This document shows positions 1 through 9,303 of a stretch of DNA of 64,000 nucleotides, one piece after another. The DNA is taken from assembly GCF_001015195.1 (NCBI RefSeq), contig NZ_LDES01000094.1, forward strand, positions 1 to 64,000. Direction: 5' to 3'. The notes beneath the pieces are model-generated. The model was given only the letters and a program-made list of their open reading frames with translations. It searched no databases and was not told where the DNA came from. The first letter of the stretch is position 1, and each line of letters opens with the position of its first letter. This DNA comes from Sphingomonas sp. Y57. Its GTDB lineage: Bacteria; Pseudomonadota; Alphaproteobacteria; Sphingomonadales; Sphingomonadaceae. A program made the translations under genes and the position numbers.

Positions 1-68
1 GCGGCCATGGCCGCCCGCCCCGGTCATCCCCCTTTGCACCGGAGCCCCGCAGCCGCTATGCCCCCGCC

Positions 69-986
69 ATGAGCGACGCGGCGATCAGCATCCGAGGGCT
101 TTCCAAGATCTACAAGGGCGGCAAGCAGGCCCTGTTCGACGTCGACCTGGACATTCCGCGCGGCCAGATATTCGGGCTGCTCGGCCCCAACGGCGCGGGC
201 AAGTCGACGACGATCAACATCCTCGCCGGGCTGGTCAACAAGACCGCCGGGCAGGTGTCGATCTGGGGCTTCGACATCGACAAGGACCCGCGCAACGCCA
301 AGGCGTCGATCGGTATCGTGCCGCAGGAGATCGTGTTCGATCCCTTCTTCACCCCGCGCGAGACGCTCGACAACCAGGCCGGCTTCTACGGCATCCCGAA
401 GAACAGGCGGCTGACCGACGAGCTGCTGCGCGCCGTCCACCTCGACGACAAGGCCGACGCCTATGCGCGGTCGCTGTCGGGCGGCATGAAGCGCCGCCTG
501 CTGGTCGCCAAGGCGATGGTCCATTCACCGCCGGTGCTGGTCCTCGACGAGCCGACCGCCGGCGTCGACGTCGAGCTGCGCCAGCAGCTCTGGGAATATG
601 TGCGCGAGCTCAACGCCGGTGGCGTGACGGTCGTGCTGACCACCCATTATCTGGAGGAAGCCGAGGAGCTCTGCGACCGGATCGCGATCATCAACCATGG
701 CCGGGTGATCGCCAACGAGCCTACCCGCGAGCTGGTCGGCAAGGCGCAGGAGAAGGCGGTGTCGGTCACCGTCGACCGCGATCTCGACAAGGCGCCCGAC
801 GCCATCTGCTTCGAGAAGGTCGAGCTGAAAGGCAGCCGCACCCTCGTCATCACCTATTCCAAGGACAAGGTGAACGCGGGCGAGGTGCTAGCCGCCGTCC
901 AGAAGAACGGGCTCGGTATCGTCGACGTTTCCACCCAGGAGGCAGACCTGGAGGATGTCTTCCTGGCTTTGACGCGCGCCGGGTGA
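69..986 (+). CDS. ABC transporter ATP-binding protein
   Basis: 305 aa ATPase that would energise an inner-membrane exporter. Seen: Walker [10 protein letters not shown] at 39-47, Q-loop near Q86, signature LSGGM at 136-140, Walker B VLVLDE at 156-161 and H-loop H193. The C-terminal extension after about 215 is typical of multidrug/lipid type (ABC-2) ATPases of the DrrA/YadG kind. No permease gene follows. The next gene is nadB, whose ATG overlaps the TGA here, so a partner permease would have to lie elsewhere, possibly before the window. The family call is firm; the substrate is unknown. Confidence 0.9.
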   Translation: MSDAAISIRGLSKIYKGGKQALFDVDLDIPRGQIFGLLGPNGAGKSTTINILAGLVNKTAGQVSIWGFDIDKDPRNAKASIGIVPQEIVFDPFFTPRETLDNQAGFYGIPKNRRLTDELLRAVHLDDKADAYARSLSGGMKRRLLVAKAMVHSPPVLVLDEPTAGVDVELRQQLWEYVRELNAGGVTVVLTTHYLEEAEELCDRIAIINHGRVIANEPTRELVGKAQEKAVSVTVDRDLDKAPDAICFEKVELKGSRTLVITYSKDKVNAGEVLAAVQKNGLGIVDVSTQEADLEDVFLALTRAG

Positions 987-2581
987 TGAGCGAGCATTCC
1001 TTCGACGTCGTCGTGATCGGATCGGGCGCCGCGGGTCTCACCGCCGCGCTCAACCTGGCCGATCGCTTCAAGGTGGGGGTGCTCGCCAAGGCGGGCATCT
1101 CCGACGGATCGACCGCATGGGCGCAGGGCGGCATCGCCGCCGTGCTCGAACCCGGCGACACCTTCGAATCGCACATCGAGGACACGATGATCGCCGGCGC
1201 GGGGCTCAACGACCGCCGCTCGGTCGAGTTCGTCGTCGAGCATGCGCCCCGCGCGATCGAGAAGCTGGCGGGGCTGGGCGTCCCCTTCAACCCCGGCGGG
1301 GATGGCGCCGACGATCGCTGGCACCTGACCCGCGAGGGCGGGCACAGCCACCGCCGCATCGTCCATGTCGACGACGCGACCGGCCAGGCCGTCCAGCTCG
1401 CGCTGGAGAAGGCGGCGGTCGCGCACCCCAACATCACCCTGTTCCCCGATCGCGCCGCGATCGACCTGATCACCGGCCGCCATGGCGAGCGCTATTCGGG
1501 CGACGGCCATGTCTGGGGCGTCTATGCGGTCGACCGCAAGACCGGGGCGATCGAGACCTTCACCGGCCGCGCGACCGTGCTGGCGACCGGGGGCGCCAGC
1601 CGCGCCTATCTCTTCTCCACTTCGCCGCGCGGCGCGACCGGCGACGGCATCGCCATGGCGTGGCGCGCGGGCTGCCGCGTCTCCAACATGGAGTTCATGC
1701 AGTTCCACCCGACCTGCCTCTATCATCTGGAGGTCAAGAATTTCCTGATCACCGAGGCGATGCGCGGCGAGGGCGGGCAGTTGAAGCTGCCGACCAACGG
1801 CCGCCGCTTCATGCCGCGCTTCGACAAGCGCGCCGAGCTGGCGCCGCGCGACATCGTCGCCCGCGCGATCGACCATGAGATCAAGCGGCTCGGCCTCGAC
1901 TATGTCCATCTCGACATCAGCCACCAGCCGGCCGAGTTCATCATCGGGCATTTCCCAACGATCCACGCCAAGCTGCTGGGCCTGGGCATCGACATCACGA
2001 AGGAGCCGATCCCGATCGTCCCCGCCGCCCACTACACCTGCGGCGGCGTGATGGTCGATCTCGACGGGCGGACCGACCTGCCGGGGCTCTATGCGGCGGG
2101 CGAGGTCACCCAGTCGGGGCTGCACGGGGCGAACCGCCTCGCCTCCAACTCGCTGCTCGAATGCTTCGTGTTCGGCGACGCCGCCGCCGAGCACATCAAG
2201 GTGAATTTCGACGATATGCCGCCGCCCCCGCCGATCCGGCCGTGGGACGAGAGCCGGGTCACCGATTCCGACGAGGAGGTGATCGTCCAGCACAATTGGC
2301 GCGAGATCCGGCGCTTCATGTGGGACTATGTCGGCATCGTCCGGACCACCAAACGCCTGGAGCGCGCGCAACACCGCGTCGCCCTGCTGCGGCAGGAGGT
2401 TGCCGACTATTACGGCAATTTCCGTGTGACGTCGGACCTGATCGAATTGCGCAACCTGCTCGACGTCGCCGACCTGATCGTGCGATCCGCGCTCCACCGC
2501 AAGGAGAGCCGGGGTCTGCACTACACGCTGGACTATCCGGACATGCTGGAGGAGGCGAAGGACACCATCCTGGTGCCCTGA
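986..2581 (+). CDS. nadB: L-aspartate oxidase
   Basis: 531 aa flavoprotein that oxidises L-aspartate to iminoaspartate, the first step of de novo NAD synthesis, in the cytoplasm. Seen: an N-terminal FAD dinucleotide motif (IGSGAAG, 11-17), the family stretch [12 protein letters not shown] at 41-52, the FMQFHPT segment, HYTCGGV, and the second FAD-contact block around [17 protein letters not shown]-terminal helical domain follows, as in the succinate dehydrogenase/fumarate reductase superfamily. The ATG at 986 shares bases with the stop of the upstream ABC gene (TGATG), implying translational coupling. A GTG one codon earlier is the only close alternative. No nadA or nadC is adjacent in the window. 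Fumarate reductase flavoprotein is excluded by the aspartate-oxidase-specific motifs and length. Confidence 0.93.
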   Translation: MSEHSFDVVVIGSGAAGLTAALNLADRFKVGVLAKAGISDGSTAWAQGGIAAVLEPGDTFESHIEDTMIAGAGLNDRRSVEFVVEHAPRAIEKLAGLGVPFNPGGDGADDRWHLTREGGHSHRRIVHVDDATGQAVQLALEKAAVAHPNITLFPDRAAIDLITGRHGERYSGDGHVWGVYAVDRKTGAIETFTGRATVLATGGASRAYLFSTSPRGATGDGIAMAWRAGCRVSNMEFMQFHPTCLYHLEVKNFLITEAMRGEGGQLKLPTNGRRFMPRFDKRAELAPRDIVARAIDHEIKRLGLDYVHLDISHQPAEFIIGHFPTIHAKLLGLGIDITKEPIPIVPAAHYTCGGVMVDLDGRTDLPGLYAAGEVTQSGLHGANRLASNSLLECFVFGDAAAEHIKVNFDDMPPPPPIRPWDESRVTDSDEEVIVQHNWREIRRFMWDYVGIVRTTKRLERAQHRVALLRQEVADYYGNFRVTSDLIELRNLLDVADLIVRSALHRKESRGLHYTLDYPDMLEEAKDTILVP

Positions 2582-2585
2582 GGAC

Positions 2586-3716
2586 ATGCGCACGCTTATC
2601 CGCTCCTTCCTGGCGACCGAAGCCGCCGGCGGCGTTGGCCTGATCGCGGCGGCCGGGGCGGCCATGCTCGTGGCCAACAGCCCGCTGGCCCCGACCTATT
2701 TCGAGCTTCTCCACGCCAAGCTCGGACCGCTCAGCCTGCTCCACTGGATCAACGACGCATTGATGGCGCTGTTCTTCCTGCTGGTCGGGCTGGAGATAAA
2801 GCGGGAATTCCTGCGCGGCCACCTCGCCCGCTGGTCGGATCGCGTCCTGCCCTGCATCGCCGCGGCGGCGGGCATGGCCGCGCCGGCCCTGCTCTACCTG
2901 CTGTTCACCGGCGGCAGCGGCGGCCTTGCCCGCGGCTGGGCGATCCCGACCGCAACCGACATCGCCTTCGCGATCGGCGTGCTCGCGCTATTGGGCTCCC
3001 GCGCGCCGACGTCGCTCAAGCTGTTCCTGACCACGATCGCCATCGTCGACGACATGGGCGCTGTGGCGATCATCGCGCTTGCCTATACCGCCGCGATCAG
3101 CGGCCCGGCACTGCTGGCGGCCGTCGTCATCCTCCTCGCCATGTTCGGGCTCGGGCGGCTCGGCGTCCGGACGTTGTGGCCCTTCCTGCTGCTCGCCATG
3201 GCGCTGTGGCTGGCGGTGCTATTGTCGGGGGTCCATGCCACGATCGCCGGGGTGCTCGCTGCGCTCGCCATTCCGATCGGCGACGATCGCGATTCGCCGC
3301 TCGAACGGCTAGAGCACGGTCTTCATCCCTGGGTCGCCTTCGCGATCGTGCCTCTGTTCGGCTTCGCCAATGCGGGCGTGTCGTTCGGGGGGATCGGGAT
3401 CGACCAGATCCTCGCTCCGCTGCCCCTCGGCGTCGCCGCCGGGCTGTTCCTCGGCAAGCAGGCCGGCATATTCGGCAGCGTCCGCCTCGCGGTCGCGCTC
3501 GGCCTCGCGCAGCGGCCCGCCGGAGCGAGCTGGACGCAGCTCTACGGTGTCGCTCTGCTCTGCGGGATCGGCTTCACGATGAGCCTGTTCATCGGCGGCC
3601 TGGCCTTCGACGACCCGCTGTTGATCGACGAGGTCAAGATCGGCGTGCTCGGCGGATCGATATTGTCGGCCTGCACCGGCTATGCGCTGCTGCGGTGGAC
3701 GGGAAAGACCCGGTAG
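2586..3716 (+). CDS. nhaA: Na+/H+ antiporter NhaA
   Basis: 376 aa inner-membrane protein with about 12 hydrophobic segments that exchanges sodium for protons. Diagnostic residues are visible: PTATDIAF at 121-128 (D125, equivalent to E. coli D133) and VDDMGA at 154-159 (D155/D156, equivalent to the D163/D164 ion-binding pair). The segment FFLLVGLEIKREF is also family-typical. It begins four bases after the nadB stop, so it is probably co-transcribed with the ABC ATPase and nadB. The length matches short NhaA proteins. Confidence 0.95.
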   Translation: MRTLIRSFLATEAAGGVGLIAAAGAAMLVANSPLAPTYFELLHAKLGPLSLLHWINDALMALFFLLVGLEIKREFLRGHLARWSDRVLPCIAAAAGMAAPALLYLLFTGGSGGLARGWAIPTATDIAFAIGVLALLGSRAPTSLKLFLTTIAIVDDMGAVAIIALAYTAAISGPALLAAVVILLAMFGLGRLGVRTLWPFLLLAMALWLAVLLSGVHATIAGVLAALAIPIGDDRDSPLERLEHGLHPWVAFAIVPLFGFANAGVSFGGIGIDQILAPLPLGVAAGLFLGKQAGIFGSVRLAVALGLAQRPAGASWTQLYGVALLCGIGFTMSLFIGGLAFDDPLLIDEVKIGVLGGSILSACTGYALLRWTGKTR

Positions 3717-3723
3717 TCGGGCC

Positions 3724-4254
3724 TTATTTGCCCAGCTTGTCCTTGAGGCTCTTGAGCGCCGCGAAAGGACCGGTCACCGCTTCCTCGTCAGACACGACGC
3801 CGGCCTCGCGGAGCACCGTGTCGGCGTCGGGCGCCCGGGGAAAAGGGTCCAGGCTCAGCGCGAGCGTCTCGGCCACCGCCTCGCCCAGGTCGATCGCGCC
3901 GCCCGTATAATCGATCGTATCCCAGTCGTCGGGCGCGAGCTCGATCTCTGCGCCCTCCTCAAGCGCCTCTTCCGGAACGAAGCGCAGGTTGAATCCCTCG
4001 TCGATCGCCGCGGGCACCGGTGCGCCGCTCGCGACGCACGCCTGTTCGGCCGAAGCGCGCAGCCGCCCTTCGGCAAGAATCGTCGCCCCCTCGCGCCGTA
4101 CCACCGCCTCGGCCGACAACGCAGCCAGCGACAGCAGCCCGAAACGCGTCGCCAGCGCCGCACGCTCGCCCTCGTCGGCCTCGATCGCCAACGTCCGCCC
4201 CCCTTCGCCGAGCGTGTCGATCCGCACCGGTCGCGAGAATTCAGGCACCGTCAC
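3724..4254 (-). CDS. DUF177/YceD family protein
   Basis: 176 aa soluble acidic protein of the DUF177 (YceD) family. In other bacteria this family is linked to 23S rRNA or ribosomal protein L32 (rpmF) expression; its exact role here is not established. The GTG at 4254 is chosen because it overlaps the stop of the upstream chaperone gene by four bases (GTGA) and because residues upstream of it look like read-through of the other gene. The family signature is in the C-terminal half: an acidic stretch with LAPDDWDTIDYTGG, then IDLGEAVAETLALSLDPFPR, the segment expected of YceD proteins. It ends 7 bases from the convergent nhaA stop. Confidence 0.82.
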   Translation of the reverse strand: MTVPEFSRPVRIDTLGEGGRTLAIEADEGERAALATRFGLLSLAALSAEAVVRREGATILAEGRLRASAEQACVASGAPVPAAIDEGFNLRFVPEEALEEGAEIELAPDDWDTIDYTGGAIDLGEAVAETLALSLDPFPRAPDADTVLREAGVVSDEEAVTGPFAALKSLKDKLGK

Positions 4255-4772
4255 CGCAGCCGTCCCGCCAGAATGGCATTCCACGACGTCGCCTTCAGCC
4301 CGGCCGCGATCGCGCGCAACCGCTCGGCGACGAGCGCGGGCTTCGCCTCGGCCCCCGGTTCGCCGCGCCACAGATTGCGGACCAGCGCCTCCTCGAACGC
4401 CGGGGCATCCTCTATCGCGTCGCGATAGGCCGACAGTCGCCCGCCCATCGCGGCGACCATCTTGCCGAGATGCTTGCCGACCACGACATCGCCGATGCCG
4501 AGTTGCCGGACCTGGCCTTCCATATCGTCGATGAACACTTCGGTGAGCAGCGCGCCGGGCGCGCGGCCGGCCTTCCCCTCCGCGTCGATCCGCATCAGCA
4601 CCAGCGACAGGAGGGCCGCGACCATGTCGAAACGCCCGTCGAGCGTGTCAGGCACGCCGCCCTCCGCATACCAGACGGGATCGCGCGCCTCGGAGACGAT
4701 CGCGGCGTAGAGGGGGATCATTTCCTCGCGCGGATCGGGACCGAAGCCGAAAATGGATTTCAGGAATTTCAC
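4251..4772 (-). CDS. Ubiquinol-cytochrome c chaperone (Cbp3-like) family protein
   Basis: 173 aa protein resembling the alphaproteobacterial/mitochondrial ubiquinol-cytochrome c chaperone domain (Cbp3/UQCC1), which helps assembly of the cytochrome bc1 complex. Seen: MKFLKSIFG start, a YAAIVSEARDPVWYAEGGVPDTLDGRFD block, LTEVFIDDMEGQVRQLGIGDVVVGKHLGKMV, and an all-helical prediction with no signal peptide, all characteristic of the family. It is the first gene of a two-gene unit with DUF177 (four-base overlap). It is divergent from the BamE-like lipoprotein gene, an arrangement common in alphaproteobacteria. The bc1 link is family knowledge; no bc1 genes are in the window. Confidence 0.85.
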   Translation of the reverse strand: MKFLKSIFGFGPDPREEMIPLYAAIVSEARDPVWYAEGGVPDTLDGRFDMVAALLSLVLMRIDAEGKAGRAPGALLTEVFIDDMEGQVRQLGIGDVVVGKHLGKMVAAMGGRLSAYRDAIEDAPAFEEALVRNLWRGEPGAEAKPALVAERLRAIAAGLKATSWNAILAGRLR

Positions 4773-4928
4773 TCTATCATCCTCGCGCCCATTCAGCGGG
4801 CATCAAGCGCCGCCCTCTATACCGTAAGCGGGCATCTTGCCACCGGGCAGGTCCCGCGCATATTGAGGCCGTCCGCGCCGGCCGCAAGGGCGCCGCTCAT
4901 TCGCGTTTCGAGTTTCAAGGAGAAGTCG

Positions 4929-5411
4929 ATGCCCCGGACCCTGCTGCGATCGGCGGCCATCGCCGGAATGATCGCGATTCTGGGCCTGACGGCCGGCTGC
5001 GCGCGAATCCGCGACCATAAGGGCTATGTCGTCGACTCGACCCTGATCAACACCGTCGCCCCTGGCGTCGACAATCGCGAATCGGTCGAGAAGACCCTCG
5101 GCCGACCGAGCTTCGCCGGCCAGTTCGATAAGGACCGCACCTGGTATTATGTCGCGCGCGACACCCGCCAGGTCGGCTACCGCACGCCCAAGGCCGTCTC
5201 GCAGACCGTCCTGGCGGTCCATTTCGACGACCGGGGCAACGTCGCCGCGGTCGAGCGTACGGGGCTCGAAAAGGTGGCCCAGGTCTCCCTCTATGGCGAC
5301 AAGACGCCCACCCTGGGCAGCAAGCGCGGCTTCTTCCGCGAGCTGTTCGGCAATATCGGCCGGGTCGGGTCGGTCGGTCAGTCGGGCGGCACGGCGGATA
5401 ATCCCAACTGA
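4929..5411 (+). CDS. BamE-like (SmpA/OmlA) outer-membrane assembly lipoprotein
   Basis: 160 aa. A hydrophobic N-terminus ends in LGLTAGC, making C24 a probable lipidation site, though the residue three before the Cys is Thr rather than Leu, so the lipobox is not ideal. The mature part carries the SmpA/OmlA fold signature: a start around GYVVDSTLINTVAPGVDNRESVEKTLGRPS, then WYYVARDTRQVGY and an LAVHFDDRGNVAAVE strand. BamE stabilises the beta-barrel assembly machine at the outer membrane. The ATG at 4929 follows an AAGGAGAAG Shine-Dalgarno. Longer in-frame extensions upstream overlap the opposite-strand chaperone gene and are not credible. A strong terminator follows at 5503-5529. Confidence 0.85.
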   Translation: MPRTLLRSAAIAGMIAILGLTAGCARIRDHKGYVVDSTLINTVAPGVDNRESVEKTLGRPSFAGQFDKDRTWYYVARDTRQVGYRTPKAVSQTVLAVHFDDRGNVAAVERTGLEKVAQVSLYGDKTPTLGSKRGFFRELFGNIGRVGSVGQSGGTADNPN

Positions 5412-5502
5412 GGCTTTGTTTGTTTAACCCTCAGGCGCCGGGCGCAGGGCATCCGCCCTGCTTGGCTTTCCTCGCATAAGCTCGGGCGCGCATTCGCGCT
5501 TG

Positions 5503-5529
5503 CGGAGCCCTGCGGGCTCCGTTTTTTTT
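5503..5529 (+). terminator. Rho-independent terminator after the BamE-like gene
   Basis: A perfect 8-bp stem (CGGAGCCC / GGGCTCCG) with a 3-base loop is followed directly by eight T residues. It sits 92 bases past the lipoprotein stop and faces the gpsA end. Confidence 0.85.
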
Positions 5530-5530
5530 C

Positions 5531-5555
5531 GTCACCCAGCGGAGACTGGGGTGAC
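5531..5555. repeat. Imperfect palindrome between convergent genes
   Basis: GTCACCCAG, a 6-base loop, then CTGGGGTGAC: a nine-base-pair stem with one bulged base. It lies just beyond the gpsA stop and may end transcription from that side or be a dispersed chromosomal palindrome. No T-tract follows on the minus strand. Confidence 0.5.
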
Positions 5556-5563
5556 GGTTCGGA

Positions 5564-6559
5564 TTACGCCCCTTCCTGCTTGAGCGGGCGGGCCAGCAGG
5601 TCGGCGACCACTGCGCCGACGGTCGCCTGGCCTGCCAGCAGCGCGCAGACCGCGTCGACGATCGGCATGTCGACCCCGGCCGCGCGCGCGGCCTCGGCGA
5701 GGACCGGCGCGGTGGCAGCACCTTCAGCGACGGTGCGGCGGTCATGGAGCAGATCGGCGGCGGGGACGCCCTCGCCCAGCCCCTTGCCGAGCGAGAAGTT
5801 GCGCGAGCTGGTCGACGAGCAGGTGAGGACGAGGTCGCCCAGCCCCGACAGCCCAGCGAGCGTCTCCGCCCGCGCGCCACGCGCCAGACCGAAGCGGGTC
5901 ATTTCAGCGAAGCCGCGGCTGATCAGCGCGGCGCGGGCGTTCTGGCCCAGCCCGGCGCCTTCGACGACGCCGCAGGCGATCGCCAGCACATTCTTGACCG
6001 CGCCGCCGATCTCGGCCCCGACCACGTCCTGCGACAGATAGGGGCGGAAGCCCGGACGCCGCAGCCGTTCGGCCAGCGCCAGCCCGACCGCCTCGTCGGC
6101 GCAGGCGAGGGTGATCGCGGTCGGGCGGCCACCCGCCACCTCATGCGCGAAGGTCGGGCCCGACAGCACCGCGATCGGCGCGCCGGGCGCGGCGTCGGCG
6201 GCGACTTCCGACATCAGCCGGCGGGTGCCGGCCTCGATTCCCTTGGCGCACAGCACCAGCGGCACGTCGCGGCGCGACAGTTGCGCCAGCACCGAACCGA
6301 GGAACTGCGCGGGCACCACCACCACCAGCGCGTCGCAATCCGACAGCTCGGCGAGATCGCCGGTCGCGCGGATCCGCTCGCTGAGCGGTAGCACCGGCAG
6401 GAAGATCGGGTTGCTGTGCTCCTCGTTGATCGCGGCGACCACTTCGGGTTCCCGCGCCCAGAGCAGCACATCGGAGCCATCGCTCGCGATCACCTGCGCC
6501 ATCGCGGTGCCCCAGGCCCCGCCGCCGATCACGCCCAGCCTGTCCAACGTCATCGTCAT
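5564..6559 (-). CDS. gpsA: NAD(P)-dependent glycerol-3-phosphate dehydrogenase
   Basis: 331 aa cytoplasmic enzyme that reduces dihydroxyacetone phosphate to sn-glycerol 3-phosphate for phospholipid synthesis. Seen: nucleotide-binding GGGAWG at 12-17 after a short leader, the SGPTFAHEV motif, [13 protein letters not shown] with the catalytic Lys, and [12 protein letters not shown] in the C-terminal helical domain. Its ATG overlaps the tsaD stop by four bases (ATGA), so the two are one operon. A second ATG two codons in is an equally possible start. Length is normal for the family. Confidence 0.96.
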   Translation of the reverse strand: MTMTLDRLGVIGGGAWGTAMAQVIASDGSDVLLWAREPEVVAAINEEHSNPIFLPVLPLSERIRATGDLAELSDCDALVVVVPAQFLGSVLAQLSRRDVPLVLCAKGIEAGTRRLMSEVAADAAPGAPIAVLSGPTFAHEVAGGRPTAITLACADEAVGLALAERLRRPGFRPYLSQDVVGAEIGGAVKNVLAIACGVVEGAGLGQNARAALISRGFAEMTRFGLARGARAETLAGLSGLGDLVLTCSSTSSRNFSLGKGLGEGVPAADLLHDRRTVAEGAATAPVLAEAARAAGVDMPIVDAVCALLAGQATVGAVVADLLARPLKQEGA

Positions 6560-7593
6560 GCCTTCACTCCGGCGCCCCGCGCCTTTTCCGCAGTTGGATC
6601 GAGCGGCCAGCGCGCCCGCGCCGGTACATCCACATCGTCGATCAGCCCGGCCGCGAACCGCTCGGCCCCGGCCCAGGCGATCATCGCGCCATTATCGGTA
6701 CAGAGCCAGAGCGGCGGCGCTGCGAAGGTGAGACCTTTGCTTTCGGCGAGCGCCGCCAGCGCGGTACGGATCGCCTGGTTGGCGGCGACCCCGCCGGCCA
6801 CGACGAGTGCCGTAACGCCGCCATCGATCGCGCCGATCGCGCGACGGGTACGGTCGACCAGGCAGTCGACCACCGCCTGCTGGAAGGAAGCGGCAATATC
6901 CTCTGGCCGGTGGATACCGGCGTCGCGGGCCCGCAGCACCGCGCTCTTCAGCCCCGCGAAGGAGAAATGCGGCTCGCCGCTACCGACCAGCGGGCGCGGC
7001 AGCGGTACCGCCTTTGGATCACCCTCCTTGGCCGCCCGCTCGACCGCGGGGCCGCCGGGGAAGCCGAGGCCGAGCAGCTTGGCGGTCTTGTCGAACGCCT
7101 CGCCCGCGGCGTCGTCGATCGTCGTCGCGAGCCGGCGATAGTCGCCCACCCCCTTCACGAGCAGCAACTGGCAATGGCCGCCCGAGACGAGCAGGAGCAG
7201 ATAGGGAAAGGCGAGGTCGCGATCGGCGAGCCGCGGCGACAGCGCATGTCCCTCGAGATGGTTGACCGCGATCAGCGGCTTGCCGGCGGCATGGGCGAGC
7301 GCCTTACCGGTCATCAGGCCGACCATCACCCCGCCGATCAGGCCGGGGCCCGCCGTCGCCGCGATCGCATCGACATCGGCGAGGGCGACGCCCGCATCCG
7401 CCAGCGCGGCTTCGACCAGGGGCACCGCCATCTCGACATGCGCACGCGCCGCCAGCTCGGGAACGACGCCGCCGAACGGCCGGTGCGCCTCCTCCTGCCC
7501 GGCCAGGCGATGCGCGAGCACGCGACCGTCGCTGGTCACCAGCGCCGCGGCGGTCTCGTCGCAGCTTGATTCGATACCGAGGATGAGGGCCAT
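6556..7593 (-). CDS. tsaD: tRNA N6-adenosine threonylcarbamoyltransferase
   Basis: 345 aa essential enzyme that transfers the threonylcarbamoyl group to A37 of ANN-decoding tRNAs together with TsaB and TsaE. Seen: IESSCDE at 7-13, the metal-binding NHLEGH stretch, LLVSGGH, and the ASNAK ATPase fold segments ending in [13 protein letters not shown]. It is the first gene of the tsaD-gpsA unit. In many alphaproteobacteria tsaD is divergent from hemC; here two membrane-protein genes lie between them. Confidence 0.96.
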   Translation of the reverse strand: MALILGIESSCDETAAALVTSDGRVLAHRLAGQEEAHRPFGGVVPELAARAHVEMAVPLVEAALADAGVALADVDAIAATAGPGLIGGVMVGLMTGKALAHAAGKPLIAVNHLEGHALSPRLADRDLAFPYLLLLVSGGHCQLLLVKGVGDYRRLATTIDDAAGEAFDKTAKLLGLGFPGGPAVERAAKEGDPKAVPLPRPLVGSGEPHFSFAGLKSAVLRARDAGIHRPEDIAASFQQAVVDCLVDRTRRAIGAIDGGVTALVVAGGVAANQAIRTALAALAESKGLTFAAPPLWLCTDNGAMIAWAGAERFAAGLIDDVDVPARARWPLDPTAEKARGAGVKA

Positions 7594-7718
7594 GGCTGCG
7601 CATCTAGTGCCTGATCGTCCGAGGTGGAAGCCTTAGCGCTTCCGCCGACGGCGTGAATCCGGCTGGCGACGCGGGGACAGGCGAGGGAATCTTAACCTGG
7701 GTCGTCTAGCGGGGCATC

Positions 7719-9248
7719 ATGGCTACGATCGCCCTGGCCCCGCCCCGACCATTGCCGCGCGCCGCCTGGCTTGCGCGGCGCGTTCCGGTATCGGCCCTGT
7801 TCGGCATCGTCACCGGCTGGCTGGTTCTCGACCTGCTGCTGCTCTGCCGGTTCATCGGCCTTGCCGGACCCGGGATCGCCTTTGCCTGGGCGATACTTAG
7901 CGGCGGGCTGGCCTGGCTGTTGCTCATGCCGGGCCGCCGCGACCGCGATGCCGGACCGACCGTCGCCACCCTGCTCGGTTCGCTGGCGATCGCGACGCTG
8001 CTGCTGATGCTTGGCGGCGAGGGACGCTTCTTCTACGCCAATATCGACTGGCAGGTGCGCGACGCGGTGCTGCGCGACATGACCATCAATCCATGGCCGT
8101 TCGCCTATGGCTCGGGCGACCTGCTGCGCGCGCCGATCGGCATGTACCTGGTCCCCGCGCTGGCGGGAAAGCTGTGGGGACAGGCGGGTGCCGACCTGGT
8201 CCTGCTCGCGCAGAACGGGCTGCTGCTCGGCCTGCTCCTCGCGATCGGATCGACCCTGTTCGCGAACGGCCGCCGCCGGTGGGTCGCTCTGGCGGTCTTC
8301 CTCCTTTTCAGTGGGCTCGACGTAATCGGGCAGATCAAGGCGGGCCATGCCGCCGGCCTTACCCCCACCGCCCATCTCGAGGGCTGGGGGCCGACCCAAT
8401 TCTCGTCGACGATCACGCTGGCCTTCTGGGTGCCCCAACATGCGATGGCCGGCTGGATCGGCGCCCTTGGCGTGCTGCTGTGGCGAACCGGCCGGCTCAG
8501 GCTCGGTCCGCTGCTGATGCTGTCGCCGCTGACAGCGCTCTGGTCGCCGCTCGGTGCGATGGGGGCGCTGCCCTTCATCCTCTACGCCACCTGCAGCGAC
8601 CTGCGGCATCGCCGGGTCGTTCCTGCCGACATCGCCCTGCCCGCGTGCACCACGCTGATCGCCGCACCCGCGCTGATCTACCTGGCGGCGGCGGGCGACA
8701 GCGTCGGGATGCGCTTCTTCCCGGTCCGACCCGATCGCTATCTGACCTTTCTGACGATCGAACTGGTCCCGTGGCTGCTGATCGCCTTCGCCGGACGGCA
8801 CGCACGGTTCGGCGGGCCGCTGCTCGCCATCGCCGCCGGATCGCTGCTGGCGATGCCGCTGATCCAGGTCGGATGGTGGATCGATTTCGCGATGCGCGCC
8901 TCCATCCCGGCGCTCGCCATCCTCGCCGGCCATCTGGGAGACGGGCTGGGTGGCGGCTGGCAACTGTCGGCGCGGCGGAGGGCGGCGCTGCTCGCATTGA
9001 TGGCGATCGGCGGCGTGACGGGAATGACGGAGATCGCGCGCGCACTGAGCTTTCCATCCTCTCCGCCGCCGCGATGCAGCTTCTCGCGTGCCTGGGACCA
9101 GAATTTCGCGGCCTGGCCGAAAGACAGCTACCTCGCCCCGCTCGAACAGGTACCGGCGTTCGTCCGGCCTTCGGCACCGGCCCGTGCGCTTCCCGCCGAG
9201 CCGACGGATTGCTTCCCCGGAGGCTGGCCCAAGCCGTCGCTCTTCTGA
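7719..9248 (+). CDS. Polytopic membrane protein, function unknown
   Basis: 509 aa with roughly ten to eleven hydrophobic segments spread over residues 20-440 and a soluble Pro-rich C-terminal tail of about 60 residues. The tail contains two Cys (PPRCSF and PTDCFPG) that might pair outside the membrane. A loop after the third or fourth helix holds ANIDWQVRDAVLRDMT, followed by PWPFAYGSGD. A long first extracytoplasmic loop of this sort is reminiscent of GT-C or other membrane glycosyltransferases, but I see no clear catalytic Asp motif and do not assign one. It starts 125 bases from the divergent tsaD. The downstream MATE gene follows after 55 bases. Confidence 0.7.
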   Translation: MATIALAPPRPLPRAAWLARRVPVSALFGIVTGWLVLDLLLLCRFIGLAGPGIAFAWAILSGGLAWLLLMPGRRDRDAGPTVATLLGSLAIATLLLMLGGEGRFFYANIDWQVRDAVLRDMTINPWPFAYGSGDLLRAPIGMYLVPALAGKLWGQAGADLVLLAQNGLLLGLLLAIGSTLFANGRRRWVALAVFLLFSGLDVIGQIKAGHAAGLTPTAHLEGWGPTQFSSTITLAFWVPQHAMAGWIGALGVLLWRTGRLRLGPLLMLSPLTALWSPLGAMGALPFILYATCSDLRHRRVVPADIALPACTTLIAAPALIYLAAAGDSVGMRFFPVRPDRYLTFLTIELVPWLLIAFAGRHARFGGPLLAIAAGSLLAMPLIQVGWWIDFAMRASIPALAILAGHLGDGLGGGWQLSARRRAALLALMAIGGVTGMTEIARALSFPSSPPPRCSFSRAWDQNFAAWPKDSYLAPLEQVPAFVRPSAPARALPAEPTDCFPGGWPKPSLF

Positions 9249-9303
9249 GCGGTCATCCGGCCGGGGTGGCTTCCACAGCTTGCCGCGGCTAAGGGACGCC
9301 GCC

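Noticed and set aside
854-2677. Minus-strand open frame opposite nadB
   Set aside because: nadB is unambiguous on the plus strand; the reverse frame shows no recognisable domain and is an effect of high GC.
7626-7643. Small hairpin GGAAGC..GCTTCC between tsaD and the membrane protein
   Set aside because: A six-bp stem without a T-tract in a divergent promoter region; not enough to call a terminator.
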